Assembly (NCBI GenBank): GCA_018257865.1
Contig: JAEUBA010000063.1
Coordinates: 62,001 to 126,000, forward strand
DNA length: 64,000 bases
Reading direction: 5' to 3'
From: Stereocaulon alpinum
Lineage: Eukaryota > Ascomycota > Lecanoromycetes > Lecanorales > Stereocaulaceae
Of this stretch, positions 21,840 to 33,564 are shown piece by piece. The stretch's first letter is position 1; the number at the start of each line of letters is the position of its first letter. The position numbers and the translations under genes are program-made. The notes beneath the pieces are model-generated. The model had not been told where the DNA came from. It saw only the letters and a list, made by a program, of their open reading frames with translations, and made no database searches.

Positions 21840-24800
21840 TTAGTCTTCAGAAGCAAGTACGGCTCGCTTTGCCCTTGCAAAAGAGCCTGGTATTTCAGCG
21901 TTGATCGCCTTCTCAGACAAGCCGAACTTTCGGTACATGCTGATACCCCAATCCAACACGTCACGCTCCTCCTCACTCAAAAGATGCCTCTCGTTATCTT
22001 CGACCCTTCTGTCCAGCGACTTGACAGAATTGGTACCAACGCGACCATTCTCTTCTGTGGACCGTGGAGATAGAGTATGCTCTGCAGTGTCCCCATCGTC
22101 ACAGAAGCTTTGCATTTCGCTCTGAGCAGTATGACTGTCTAAGACTGGAGGTGATGGTTCCAGCGCAGTCTGGCTTCTGGCTGAGGAGGCTCTCCTTCTC
22201 TTCTCTAAGATTGGTCGAAGTACATTGCGTAACATGTACAATGTCGGAGTCACGACTCTCTCGACCCTCTCGTCAAATTCTCTACCCACCTTACAGATGT
22301 TTTCATTCAATCTGGAAGTTCCAGGTATGAAACACCATCGTTCCCATAATTGCTTTCCTGCAAAGCTCCCACGATATTGCACAATGGTCTCCAATATAAT
22401 GTTGAAAGCGTTTGAGGTAATGGTGGTACTGGCATGTGCGCGGAGATCTGCATTCGAATCAATGGTAATCTTGTTCAAGCTGCCTGGTATCGTTCTCAAC
22501 ATTCTGCCAAGTTGGTTGGCCAGTTTAGTCTGTGATAAATCGGGCCGCTGGGATGCGTCACGGTAAGAGTTGTATCTACCATGAACAATGTTTTGTAGGA
22601 TTCCCAGCGGTTGGGCAACCTGTGTGGCGTTTTGATTATGAGTTGGGCTGTGTTCCATTTGCAGTATTGCCCTCGCGATTGAGGTTGCGTCACTAGCTCT
22701 CCAAGCCATACCCGGCGTCTTCTGGAAGTGTCCCAGAAGCTCTTCGACGGCATCCATTTTGCCAAGTACTACTTGGCAACGTAGCAGGGCATGGAGGACC
22801 GGTTCCGAAAGAGGTGCCTCCAGCCGCTCAAGGACCTTTGTGAGCAGTCTGTTGTCCGCTGTGGCCGTTGCGAAACGTAGCAGCGCTGGTTGTATATTTG
22901 GGTTGGAGTAGAAGTCGGAATCAATGATGCCTCCATCAATGTCATCGTTGCACAATAGCCATTGCCCTAGATCGTGTAAGTTGCACTGGGTTACGAGATC
23001 CAGGAAGGGAACTATAGTATTGGTCGGAATACTGGGGTGCGTGGTAGATGAATTGTCCTCATTTGAGATGTAATTCGTGGTATCTTCTTCTCGTCTTGGT
23101 CCGTCTCTCAACACCTTCGCAAAGTCGTCGATACACTTCCTGCGCTTGTCATCCACAACGGTCTGTATCTTCAGAAAAGCTGCGAGGCTAGCCTGCAGAT
23201 TACCTTCACGTGCATAACGGTGAAGAATTCTATGGAGCAAGCCTAGAATAGATGCAGCGTCGTCCGTGACGTAGTCTTGTGCTGACACATTAGTAGCAGC
23301 ATCGACTCCTTTGGATTTAGCCTTACTCAGACGCAAATCTAGTAATCTTTGGAGCACTCCTGGCAAGTCTTCGTTTGCAGATTCCATGATGCGGACAATA
23401 AGAGCATTCTGGAAATTTGGGTCAAGTTCAGGACGTCCACGTTCAAGTAATCTTTTACAGGTTGCAATACTCTGTTGCACACCAACAGAGCTAGAAGTAG
23501 GACCATCCTCATAAAGTGATGCAGTGTTTGTCAGGCCATCAACCAGAGCTAGGACAACTTCGCGACTAATCGTGCGCGTGCCCATATCCACTGTGGAGGT
23601 AGTACCAGTGGCTATACCTAGTCCGCCAACCTGGTTCAAACGCGTCCTATCGATCTGTAATCTTAGGAAAGACGTCCAGTCAAGCTTAGGAGCCTTTACG
23701 GCACAGATTTCCTGCCAGCTGATGACCGACCACTGAGTTTCTCGAGAACCCTTTCGCCGTTCGATCTCGCTCACTATCCAAGCTCCTTCTGTAATCCAAC
23801 CTCCCTCAACACAAGCCCACAGTACCAGGTCAAGCCACAACTCAGGTCCAAATTCCCGTATTCTAGGCTGCACGCTAACCTTTGACAAGTCGTAGCCTAA
23901 TTTTTGATACTTTAAGATCTCCTCTTCCCATTGTAGGCCCCATTCGAGGTCCGATAATATGCTCATAACACGTTTCGAAAGGAGATATAGAGTTGGAGGC
24001 CTTTGGAGAACGGTCGGATCTGTGGCAGGAGCATAGTTGTATATCGAGTTTGGAAATCCATCTATATGGTGCAAATATGCGAGTATCTGAAAGACATGAG
24101 ACATCGTAGCACTGTAGCAAGGATCCTCTGGCGAACGATCCGCTGCCTGTAGAATCATAGTGCCAAGTGTCTGCCAGATCTGTCCCAAGGTCTTATGTTC
24201 CACATGGAGATCAAATGCTGCACGAGAGGGACGATCGTGGAGGTCGCCGTGGGTTATCAATTGTTCGTGTGACAGCTGCGAGGACCGAGGAGCCATAGTC
24301 TCAATCGCGTTGTCTGTGATGGAATCCATGCACTGACCGATATTAGGCCACAGCAGAGTTGGCAGCTGGTCTGCTATGTCCTTTCCTGTAGTGTGGCTTG
24401 GGTATTGTTCCAGCATAGCTTTGACGAGCCAAAGGACCGCGGCCCATCTACCTTGGTACACTCCTAGATAGCTCAAAAGGTCTGCCTTTGCATGTATCCT
24501 AGCTCTTGACAACACCAAGTGGAAGCTACCAATTGGTAGCGCTCCGGTCGATTGTGGAGCTGTATCCAGATCGAATTGACATTTTAGACGTAAGTGTGGT
24601 GGTAGGTATGACTCTATTAGTGTAGCCCATGCTGATGGGTCTTTCCGACGTTGTGGCGAACGGATAGCAGCTTCCGCTTCAATTGATAGACCGTGAATTC
24701 CTGGTAGAAGCGAGGGCGTAGAAGTGCTAGACCACTTTGGGGGCGTAGCAACAGACGCATTGCGCAGGGCGGCCTGTGATGGGTGTCTGTTCGATGGTCT

Positions 24801-24923
24801 CGAAGTGGGTAGAAGCCTCCTAGAAGCCGCAGGAGCAAGGTAGATTGGTATGGAAGCAGTCTTTTGGGTCGGATAAGAAGCGCTGAAGGCTTGGGTGAAG
24901 CCTCGCAGAGCAGACGAAGGCAT
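21840..24923 (-). CDS. Large probable mitochondrial protein of unknown function (1027 aa)
   Basis: One uninterrupted frame of 1,027 codons. The first 80 residues are rich in Ser, Ala, Arg and Pro with essentially no acidic residues (for example APAASRRLLPTSRPS), which is characteristic of a mitochondrial presequence. The remainder is predicted by eye to be mainly helical, with repeated helical-pair character (for example LNQVGGLGIATG, VLERLEAPLSEPVLHALLRC, DAVEELLGHFQKTPG). This recalls PPR/TPR-type organellar RNA-binding or translational-activator proteins of ascomycetes. That role is an inference from architecture; no diagnostic motif is present. The start at 24,923 is the first ATG of the frame and begins the presequence-like segment. 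Confidence 0.75.
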   Translation of the reverse strand: MPSSALRGFTQAFSASYPTQKTASIPIYLAPAASRRLLPTSRPSNRHPSQAALRNASVATPPKWSSTSTPSLLPGIHGLSIEAEAAIRSPQRRKDPSAWATLIESYLPPHLRLKCQFDLDTAPQSTGALPIGSFHLVLSRARIHAKADLLSYLGVYQGRWAAVLWLVKAMLEQYPSHTTGKDIADQLPTLLWPNIGQCMDSITDNAIETMAPRSSQLSHEQLITHGDLHDRPSRAAFDLHVEHKTLGQIWQTLGTMILQAADRSPEDPCYSATMSHVFQILAYLHHIDGFPNSIYNYAPATDPTVLQRPPTLYLLSKRVMSILSDLEWGLQWEEEILKYQKLGYDLSKVSVQPRIREFGPELWLDLVLWACVEGGWITEGAWIVSEIERRKGSRETQWSVISWQEICAVKAPKLDWTSFLRLQIDRTRLNQVGGLGIATGTTSTVDMGTRTISREVVLALVDGLTNTASLYEDGPTSSSVGVQQSIATCKRLLERGRPELDPNFQNALIVRIMESANEDLPGVLQRLLDLRLSKAKSKGVDAATNVSAQDYVTDDAASILGLLHRILHRYAREGNLQASLAAFLKIQTVVDDKRRKCIDDFAKVLRDGPRREEDTTNYISNEDNSSTTHPSIPTNTIVPFLDLVTQCNLHDLGQWLLCNDDIDGGIIDSDFYSNPNIQPALLRFATATADNRLLTKVLERLEAPLSEPVLHALLRCQVVLGKMDAVEELLGHFQKTPGMAWRASDATSIARAILQMEHSPTHNQNATQVAQPLGILQNIVHGRYNSYRDASQRPDLSQTKLANQLGRMLRTIPGSLNKITIDSNADLRAHASTTITSNAFNIILETIVQYRGSFAGKQLWERWCFIPGTSRLNENICKVGREFDERVERVVTPTLYMLRNVLRPILEKRRRASSARSQTALEPSPPVLDSHTAQSEMQSFCDDGDTAEHTLSPRSTEENGRVGTNSVKSLDRRVEDNERHLLSEEERDVLDWGISMYRKFGLSEKAINAEIPGSFARAKRAVLASED

Positions 24924-25420
24924 GGTCTTCTGTGGCTCTGCTCGAATTGCAAAGATACATCCAGTTGTTAGCTGGAGCTTTGGGGACCTCTGCAGCGAAC
25001 TTCATGGTAAATAGAGCTAGCTAGTAGAGCCATTGTGTCTCAACCTCTGACGCAAAGCGCAGACGTGAGTCATGCAGAGATGCTGTCAGTAGGCTTCAAC
25101 GTAAAAGCTGAAGCCACCATCTCTGTTGCCTCACATATTCGCGCTAGAACTAAAGTCGTAGGGCTGATCACTTCGCGTCTTTTCAACTCGATCCATCTAC
25201 TATTCCTCCAAACAGTATCTGCAAAACGCAGAGTGAAATCCATCTACACTCTGACTAAGAATGTAATTCTACAGTCAGCAGAGACTTCTGCCGGACCCAA
25301 GCGCGACTTGGTCAGTATTCAATACGCAAGAACAACACGAGATCAAAGCCTCAAGCTCGATATAATATCCAAGACCTACTTCACCTGAGCAAGTGCGTAG
25401 GCCACGGTAAATCTATCAAG
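24924..25420. promoter_or_regulatory. Divergent intergenic region shared by two genes
   Basis: The minus-strand mitochondrial-type gene starts at 24,923 and the plus-strand zf-PARP gene at 25,421, so both promoters must lie in these 497 bases. A 117-codon plus-strand frame at 25035-25388 has no recognisable domain and is not called as a gene. Confidence 0.45.
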
Positions 25421-26967
25421 ATGAGCTATCGAGTGGGTAAGTAGACCTACTGTTATTCGTTGGTCAGCTCACGGCTTGTCCCATTAATAGTCACGAACCA
25501 AGCATGTTTCACCCACATTTCCGGCTGCATATAACTCTATACTCTTTGTTTCAACTCGAATATTCGAGTCTCTTAGCTGAACTTTTCGTTTACAGAGATT
25601 GCTCCCTCTAATCGTGCGGGATGCCAGAACACGGAATGCAAAAAGGAAGGTATCAAAATACCCAAAGGAGCTTTACGGTGTGGTGTTTTCGTCACCATCA
25701 TGGACAATCAGACCTGGAAGTGGAAGCACTGGTAAGCGGGTCATGATTGCTTCTAAAAGTTTCATCTTTAATCACTGGATCCAAGGGGGTGCGTCACGCC
25801 AAAACAAATCGTCACAATCAACGAGGCCATTGAGAACGATGTGAATCTACTTGATGGCATGGAAGAGCTTCCTGAGGACGTACAAGAAAAGGTCAAGACA
25901 GCCTTGGCAGCGGGCCACGTTGCTGACAACGACTGGAGCGGAGTAATGTGTCTCCACCCACAATACTGATAATCTTACTGACCACGCCAAGGACGTTGAA
26001 ATGAACCGTCCTGGCATGAACGGCTACCGTACTCCGGCATCGAAGAAAGCAAAGCGAGAAGAACCCAAAGTGAGTGCTGACAGTAAAACTAATTCCATCT
26101 CATGCTAAACCTCGCAGTCTCAGAAAGAGTTCCAAGCTGATGGGGAGGGCGAGAGCGCCAGCCCCAGCAAGCCCCCTTCAAAGAAGCGTAGTCAAGCTAA
26201 ACCTGGATCTGGCGACGAAGATGACTATGACCAACAGCCAGCTTCTAAGAAGCGTAAAGCGGCGCCCAAGAAGCCGAAGAAGATCGCTGGAGACAACGAG
26301 CACGATGCTTCCAAGGATGAACACAAGCCGGCCAAAAGGGGCAAGAAGAATGTCAAGAAGCCGAAAGCAGAGGCTGAAGCTACTGTAGGGATAAAGGACG
26401 AGAGTAGTGACCATGATGCTCTACCCGAGGCTCCAGCGAAAAAAACGAGAGCTCCTCGCAAATCTGCTGAAAAGGTCAAGGACGAGGAAACTGAAAATGT
26501 TGTTTCAAACCATACATCCAAACAAGCGAAGGGAGCAGCTACCAAGAGAACCAGGGCGCCTCGCCAAGCAAGTGCTACCAAGAAGGTCAAGAAGGAGGAA
26601 TCCGAAACCAACGAATCGAGTGATGGTGCTGCAGGAGGTTCTGGTCCTGCAAAGAGCGAGCAGGATGATGAATTTGATTCTACAGGCGAAGAAGAGGCGG
26701 CTGAAGCGGCCCCAATGCCTAAGAAGGGAGGCACGAAGGCTACCAATGGCAAGGCGGCTGTTGCTGCTTCCAAGACTAAAGCTAGGCCTAAGGTAGGGTG
26801 CTTGTTGTACACTGATCGTTGACAGAATGGCTGACGAACCTCTACCAGGCGAAGAGGCCTTCGAACGAAGCTGTGAAGTGAGTTCGAGTCTATCAGACCC
26901 AGCATTCGGCTATGTACTGACCATAAACAGGCCAAAGCAAACGAATGGTAGACCCAAGCGTGGATAG
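25421..26967 (+). CDS. PARP-type zinc-finger protein with long basic tail (375 aa)
   Basis: Seven exons join in phase: 25421-25436, 25596-25731, 25786-25942, 25992-26069, 26118-26792, 26849-26877 and 26931-26967. The N-terminus encodes a PARP-type zinc finger: MSYRVGE leads into NRAGCQNTECKKEGIKIPKG, then WKWKHWGCVTP, giving the Cys-x2-3-Cys, His and Cys ligands of the fold. A helix ending ELPEDVQEKVKTAL follows. Residues from about 120 to the end are Lys/Ala/Pro/Glu-rich, with repeated KKR and APRK/RAPRQ motifs. No ADP-ribosyltransferase domain follows. This is the domain order of stand-alone fungal zf-PARP proteins, expected to be nuclear and to bind broken or nicked DNA. The last two short exons depend on splice-phase reasoning. 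Confidence 0.85.
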
Positions 26968-28050
26968 ACTTAATGATCACCCATGCTCTTATTATTACGT
27001 ACGTATCGCACTCAAGCCGGCCGACATTCAAATTTCCACTCATTCTGCGAGTCAGGTGGAACCTAAGGCCCACGGATCAAATGGTAGACTACCACAATTC
27101 AGAATTCCTTTGTGTTTGGACGATCGGGTTACGAGGTTTTAACACCATACTATAACCCCACAAGCTTGGAGGAGGGAGTGTTTGATCTCTTTTCTATTCA
27201 TGTTATCATCTGAGTTCCTTGATGTCGGAGCTACCTTGCAGTGCTAAATCGTTCATGCAGAGCCAGAAATGCCAAAGACAACCGTGCTGCCTCACCTAAG
27301 TGACTAACTCCGACTGAATTGGCAATCCTGTACTGAATGTCACACCCCAAACGGTGCATTTGATGATGCAACTCGTAGCCGAACATAGGCCGTAATTGCG
27401 GAGACACCAGGGGACAGCAAAACGTTCAACAGGCCCCAGCCCCCTTGTGTAACCTTGACCATCTAATCGCAGGTCCCTGCACTGTCTTCGTCGCTGTGTG
27501 CTTGACCTAACGAAGGCCTTACAGATATCAACAGGAACGTTTTGATGACGAGACCCTGATGATTGACGCCCACATTTGGAATGCTATTGACCAAGCATTG
27601 GCAGAGGGTACAGACAGGAGCAGTGATGAGTGAAGCGAGGTAAGAACCACTAGTCCGAGATCTTCGTCCACCTCCCGCCGCGACTCCCAGCCTCCTTCAA
27701 TCCAACCCTCACCTTCCTCTATCCACCAATTGTCACTTTTGTACAGAAGTCGAGATGACGACCACAATGGCTCTTGTCCATTAACGATACATTCATTACC
27801 ATCGTTCTCTCCTCAAATACTACACTCCCCTAAATCGGTCGAGACGTGGCGTCACGTTGCGCTTTCACCCTCCCTGTCGCGTCCAGATCCACCATACTAC
27901 CCTATTCTCAACCCGTCCACGATTGTCAAACCTGCGTATCTGGGAAGCTCTACACGGAGAACCTCGTTTGAGGTAACGTTATTGCACCGGTAAGCAGACT
28001 TCTGTTTCCACTTAATATTGATTCTGATCCGGAAACCAGCTTTTTCCCCG
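26968..28050. other. Unassigned stretch with orphan exon-like pieces
   Basis: Two pieces look coding but could not be linked to a start. One begins after a good acceptor (CCTTACAG at about 27,526) and reads YQQERFDDETLMIDAHIW and on to a TGA near 27,631. The other, open at 27730-27993 and potentially spliced at CG/GTAAGC to the CAG at about 28,040, reads VETWRHVALSPSLSRPDPP and later FFPDVDYEWHQSC. The second would overlap the start of the helicase gene in another frame. They may be an unrecognised small gene or chance. Confidence 0.3.
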
Positions 28051-31000
28051 ATGTCGACTACGAGTGGCATCAAAGCTGCCGAAATCCCAACCTCTACTCT
28101 CCCAATACTCCCAGCTTTTTTCCTCTGCCTTGATTACATAAATGGATTCTGCCGCCGCGGCGATAAATGCACCAAGGGTCACGAAATCTGTGCTGTTCCA
28201 CCAAGTGAACCACAACCTGCCCGCCTCATCTGTCAATCTAATTATCTCTTCCTCGAGCCACGATACTCTCCGCCAGGCAAGCAACCCTTCGAAGATGATG
28301 GCCCTGGGTATCTCTCAAAGTATGGCCCAAGACACGACAACGACCACGTGCACATCGAAGACATCAGGATACTACCAACTACCGATGAGATCCTATGCAA
28401 GCGCCTACCGTACATGCCAAGAAAGGATCCTTACGCACACCATCACCTTCCATGTGGACAGCAGCGGCTTTTAGACGTACACTTCCGTCACCTCCGATAT
28501 GAGAGTACTGAATCCCTAATCGACTCGTGTTACCATGCCAGTCAAAAATTGACGTGCTTGGTCAGTGAACCGCATGCACACGACTACGATGATCGGATGG
28601 TGACCATGAGAGGCTTCCGCTATTCTCTCTTCCGTGATATTGTCTTCGAAGAGATCATTTTCAATCACCAAAAGGGAATTACCCTACGGGTGAGCTTTGC
28701 CTGTCCCAAGGGGCTGAGGGGGAGACGATTGGGGCCGTCGAAACACCTAGAGGAAGGAATGCTGGTCGCACTTATCGGGCTCGACGATAATAGTTCGTTA
28801 TCCATCACATTCATGGAGATATATCAACGCCAAACGACAGATGCCATGAGACCTCGATCTGGTAATGATTTGCGAGGTAAGTTTACCTTCATAGATCGGT
28901 TTCGAATTACTACTGACTATCACAGCGTCTGCCGTTCTCAATTTCGCGGACCCTGGCGACATCGTTGCCGTGAGGAGACTCCTTTATAACTCCCAAGGAC
29001 TGCTACAAGAGAAATTTGTCCTTGTGGAGATCCCCAGTGCTCTGTATGCTGGGTTCTATTGGACTTTGAAACAGTTGCAGAATCAGTCCAGGAGCGAAGA
29101 GAGTTTGGCTTTTCAGTCAACCATAGCCCCTTCCGAAGCAGGTGCAAGCCCGGAAGTATCACCTCCAGCCTACACGAATGAAGATGGATTCGCCTATCAG
29201 CTCGACGCGCTGTGTACCAAAGGTGCCAAGATTGAGGCGGACTCGTTGACGTTGAAGCCAATGGACATATCAGCAGACCACCAGGCAAAGACCACCTTCG
29301 TCGACAGTCTTTGCCGCCAGACTACACTCGATCGCGGACAGGCGACGGCACTGAGCGAGAATCTTTGTCGCGGGTTTGCCTTCTCACAAGGGCCACCTGG
29401 AAGTGGAAAAACGTATGACCTCTCTAGAAGCCTCTATTACGTTAACATGCTCTAATGACGAACAGATTTCTTGGAGTCTCTTTAGCTAAGGTACTCCTGG
29501 CGTCCCGCTCTAGAACCTCACAAAAACCCATACTTGTCGTGTGCATGACGAACCATGCCCTTGACAGTTATTTAGATGACCTTCGCAATGCTGGAATGAA
29601 GAAGCTCGCTCGACTAGGTCGAGGCAGCAAGGAGACGTGGACCCAGGAGCATCGACTATCCACATTATCACAAAGAATGCCACGGACTACGTTTGAGAGG
29701 ACGAGCTTGAAGCAGAGCCACAATCAAATGGAGTCTTTGACCACGGAAGGCACATCTTGGTGCGAGTCCCTCAATACGCATGTGCTGAGCTGGCCAGCGG
29801 TGCGTGACCTACTCAAATCAAGATATCCGGCCATCCTGGACCGATTCGCTAGTCTAGAGAAAGTTGACGAATCCTCTCTCTCGGACATTCGGCTCGCGCG
29901 TAAAGCTGGTGGTTTCGCCTTCGAATTTTGGTGCATCGGTGGTGACATCAAAGATATCAATCGGTTACTGGAGAAGTTCAGTTCCATGCTCGGTAATAAT
30001 CATGGAACCATGGATGGCGCGGATGACCGTGAGATTCACTCCCAACAGAGGGTCGTAAGCAACATTATTTGGAATGCACACGACGCAGCAATACCTCATG
30101 GTCCTTCTGAGACCGACGTTTGGCAATTGAACATCACTGAGAGGGAAAAGCTTCTACGAAAGTGGAAAGAAGAGATTGATCCCCAAACAATCCTGGATAG
30201 AACAGCCGAGATACACCGCCGACATCACGCAGCAATAGTTACTAAGCGCAAGGTACGTCAAGATGTCGATGCACGGTGTCTTGCAAAGCGTAAGTGACAG
30301 CTCAGCACTCTTCAGCCCTCGAAATTCCTCGGCTGATATACTGACTTAGAGGATGTAATCGGAATGACAACCACTGCTTGCGCTATGAATTGGTCCATGT
30401 TGAGTCAAATCGGCTTACAAATTGTCATCTGCGAGGAGGCCGGAGAAGTCATGGAAGCTCAGTCGTTATGCACACTTTTCCCGTCTGTAGAACATGCTAT
30501 TTTCATTGGAGACCCATTGCAGTTGAGGTGAGTGCACGTTCTTAGAAGACACTTGAGCAGCTCAAACTGATCCGCTATAGGCCTCAAGTCAATGAGCAAG
30601 CGCTCTCTTTAGAGACGGATCTGGGTGCTTCTTATCGTTTGGATGAGTCACTGATGGAGCGAATGATGCTCCCAGCAACAGCAGGAACGCTCCCTATAGC
30701 TTCATCGCGTCTTGATATTCAGCGCCGAATGCATCCAGAGATTGCTGACATCATGCGCGCAACGCTATACCCTTATTTGAAGGTATCACATCACGCTCTA
30801 TTGCCCTTCGAGAAACATACTAAGCAGAACGATTCTAGGATCATGAGAGTACATACAACCGAGCCCCTGTCCCTGTCATGGCTGATCGAGTCTGGTGGCT
30901 TGATCACCAAGTGCCTGAGGACGCGCCAGATCCTAGATCGTCCAAGGCTAACTCTTTCTCGAACGCGTTCGAAGTAGAGATGGTCGTTGGTTTCGTTGAG

Positions 31001-33564
31001 CATCTGGTCAACACGAATGAATATGATTTCAAGGACATCACGATATTGACTCCTTATAACGGCCAGCTCGCGGCATTTACAGAACGCCTGAGCGGCACAT
31101 GCTCCATCTGGTTGAGTGAGAAAGACCGAGACGCACTTGTCGATGACGGTCTTCTGGATCCGGAGGGCGTCCAATTAGGTGGGAAGACCGATGTCCAGAT
31201 TTCAAGTATGCTTAGATTAGCGACGATCGACAACTTTCAGGGTGAAGAGTCAAGGGTTGTCATCCTTAGCGCCGTTCGAAGCAACCCAGAGGGCCGCGTA
31301 GGCTTCCTCAGAACCCCAAACCGGATCAACGTGGGCTGCAGTCGCGCCAGGGACGGTTTCTATATTGTCGGCAACGCATCACTCATGCGAGGCGTTGGTA
31401 TGTGGCGTGAGATTGTCGATGTTCTATCCGCCAAGGGGAAGATTGGCCCAGCCTTCAGGACGTGCTGCCCTCGGCATCCCGATCATGTCTACTCTGTGCA
31501 CTCTCCGGATCAGTGGTACCGTATTCCAGAATGCCAAGTCCCTTGCGGTGTCGAATTGCCGTGTGGCCATGTCTGCAATATGAGGTGTCATGCTGAATCA
31601 CTGCACGAGCGCGTTGGCTGCAACAAATCATGTCCCAGGCATTTTGAAGGATGCAATCATCCATGCACAAAGACCTGCGGTGATAGGTGCGGAGATTGCT
31701 CGTTTCAGGTCAAGTCTGTCATCTTGCCTTGCGGGCATGAAGCTTCACCAACGTGCGCCGAGATCCAGAATGCAGCGGAGATCTCATGCAGGGCCAAGCT
31801 CGACTCTGTACAAATGCCATGTGGCCATTGGCACGAACGACAATGTTCCAATAGAGACGAAACTCTCAAATGCGCGGCCAAGTGTAATCAGGTGTTGAAG
31901 TGCGGCCACTCGTGTGGAGAGAGCTGCCACAATTGTACGTTGAAGAAGCACCATTCGCGCTGCACCTCAGCCTGCTCAAAAGTGCTCCCGTGTGGTCATC
32001 ACTGTGCGGCGCCATGTCACCTGGGAGAATGTCCAGCATGCAGCCTGCCCTGCCAACGTTCCTGCCGACACGACAGCTGCAAGCAAATCTGCAGCACGGT
32101 ATGCGATCCTTGTGTTCAGTCCTGTGAATGGACTTGTCCACACATGAAATCGTGCACGACCATGTGTTGTCTTCCTTGTGATAGGACTCCATGCAACGAG
32201 CCGTGTACAGAAGTCCTGCCATGCGGCCACTTATGCCCAAGCTTGTGTGGGGAGCGATGCCCGTCAAGATGTTTACAATGTGTAACCGGCGAAATGCCCG
32301 CAAAAACGCAAATCTTCCTTCCTTGCGGGCATCACTTCGACTTGGAATTCCTTGACAATCACGTAGGCATTTCAAAGCTATATCAACTCGACGACAATGG
32401 TCACATAAGCAAGGCAAACATGGTATTTCCGGAACGAATATCGCCGAAACAACTACCAGACGTCAATCCTTCCTGCCCCACATGTGGCTATGACTGCAAG
32501 GACGTCAGAAGATACGCCCTCTTCCACCAATTGTCGGCCCTGAAAGGAAACCTAGACCGACTCTACTCGAAATTTTGTCGAAATTTGCACATATTGATGG
32601 AGAACATGTACAAAACAAAGACCGAGCTTGACAAGAACTTTGACACAATTTCCATGGCCTTGAGGCCTGGTCCACTTGCAGGCCGGAAGAACGAAGAGAT
32701 TGTACGAAACAGAGGAAATGCGCTGGTGGGCCTGGAACAACAGATCACGCACTTTCGAGGTAAGATGCCCGTCACAATGTATCTGTAGGTGAGCCACTCG
32801 ACTGACGTTACCTAGATACTGTTGTACAGCGCTTCGAAGACAATGTTCCTAGCATTACAACCTTCCTAGGAATACCTGTAAAGCCTGACGAGATTGATGT
32901 GAACAGTTCTTATCGCCTTCGTTTCGATGCACTGTTCTACCGATGCAGACTGATTGTCTTGGAAGAAAGCCTGCGCATGTTTGTCGCTATGAAAACCATC
33001 AGGAATACGTCGCAGCACACCTTGTTGATGACTGAGGGAATAAGACGCATGACTGTCTCTGAAGCCCAGGCGCGTCTGGCAGCGTTACGGGACACCATTG
33101 CCGAGTGTGAATTGAGGGGTATGAAACGCCTCGAGGCAGAATTCCGGCTACTCCAATTATGCTTTCATATCGTCCTCAAAGACGCCGGCGTCCCGAGTGA
33201 ACTTGAAGTCGAGTCATCGCTATGCAAAGTCTGGGGTCTTTGTCGTACATACCCTGACTCGGCAGGACTCTTGACGAATACTTATGTCGCCATGAAAGAT
33301 CATATCCGTGGTGTTCGTCGCAACGTGGAACTCTACAGCTCACGCAATATCTGGTGGTCATGGCCAAGGCACATAACCGGCAATCTCCAGCACTGCAGCA
33401 AGTACGCCCATCCCTATTCCGGCACAACTTGGGATGACTGCCCGGAGTGTGGTCGAGAAGTTCGGAAACTAGCCGCGCTGGACCCAAACAGGCTCCTGAA
33501 GGAGACTGATTTCGTGGCTGCGATTAAGACACAGTCCCTGAATGGAAAGTCATGGAGAGTCTAA
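28051..33564 (+). CDS. NFX1-type zinc-finger superfamily 1 helicase with N-terminal CCCH finger (1728 aa)
   Basis: Seven exons join in phase: 28051-28876, 28926-29412, 29466-30289, 30350-30527, 30581-30782, 30839-32759 and 32816-33564. A CCCH finger (Cys26, Cys34, Cys40, His44) opens the protein. Helicase motifs follow: Walker A GPPGSGKT (431-438), motif II EEAG (741-744) in place of DEAD/DEAG, GDPLQLRP (766-773), RRMHPEI, an IDNFQGEESRVVILS motif V and INVGCSRAR (1002-1010). Residues from about 1045 to 1340 hold a Cys/His-rich array of NFX1-type fingers with repeated PCGH-x3-x-C units, then a helical C-terminal part. This is the ZNFX1/Hrr1 class of SF1 helicases, which in fission yeast acts in RNAi-directed heterochromatin with the RNA-dependent RNA polymerase complex. 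The start ATG precedes the CCCH finger; an upstream exon is not excluded. Confidence 0.9.

Noticed and set aside
26225..27073. A 282-codon minus-strand open frame opposite the zf-PARP gene
   Set aside because: It is the mirror of a Lys/Ala/Glu-rich exon whose codon pattern leaves the complement open. Its product is Ser/Ala/Phe/Leu low-complexity and it crosses the real introns.
30783..30838. Apparent frameshift in the middle of the helicase gene
   Set aside because: A 56-bp GT-AG intron (AAG/GTATC...TCTAG/GAT) joins the two frames exactly in phase and restores a sensible DHESTYNRAPVPVMADRVWW-type region, so no mutation is needed.
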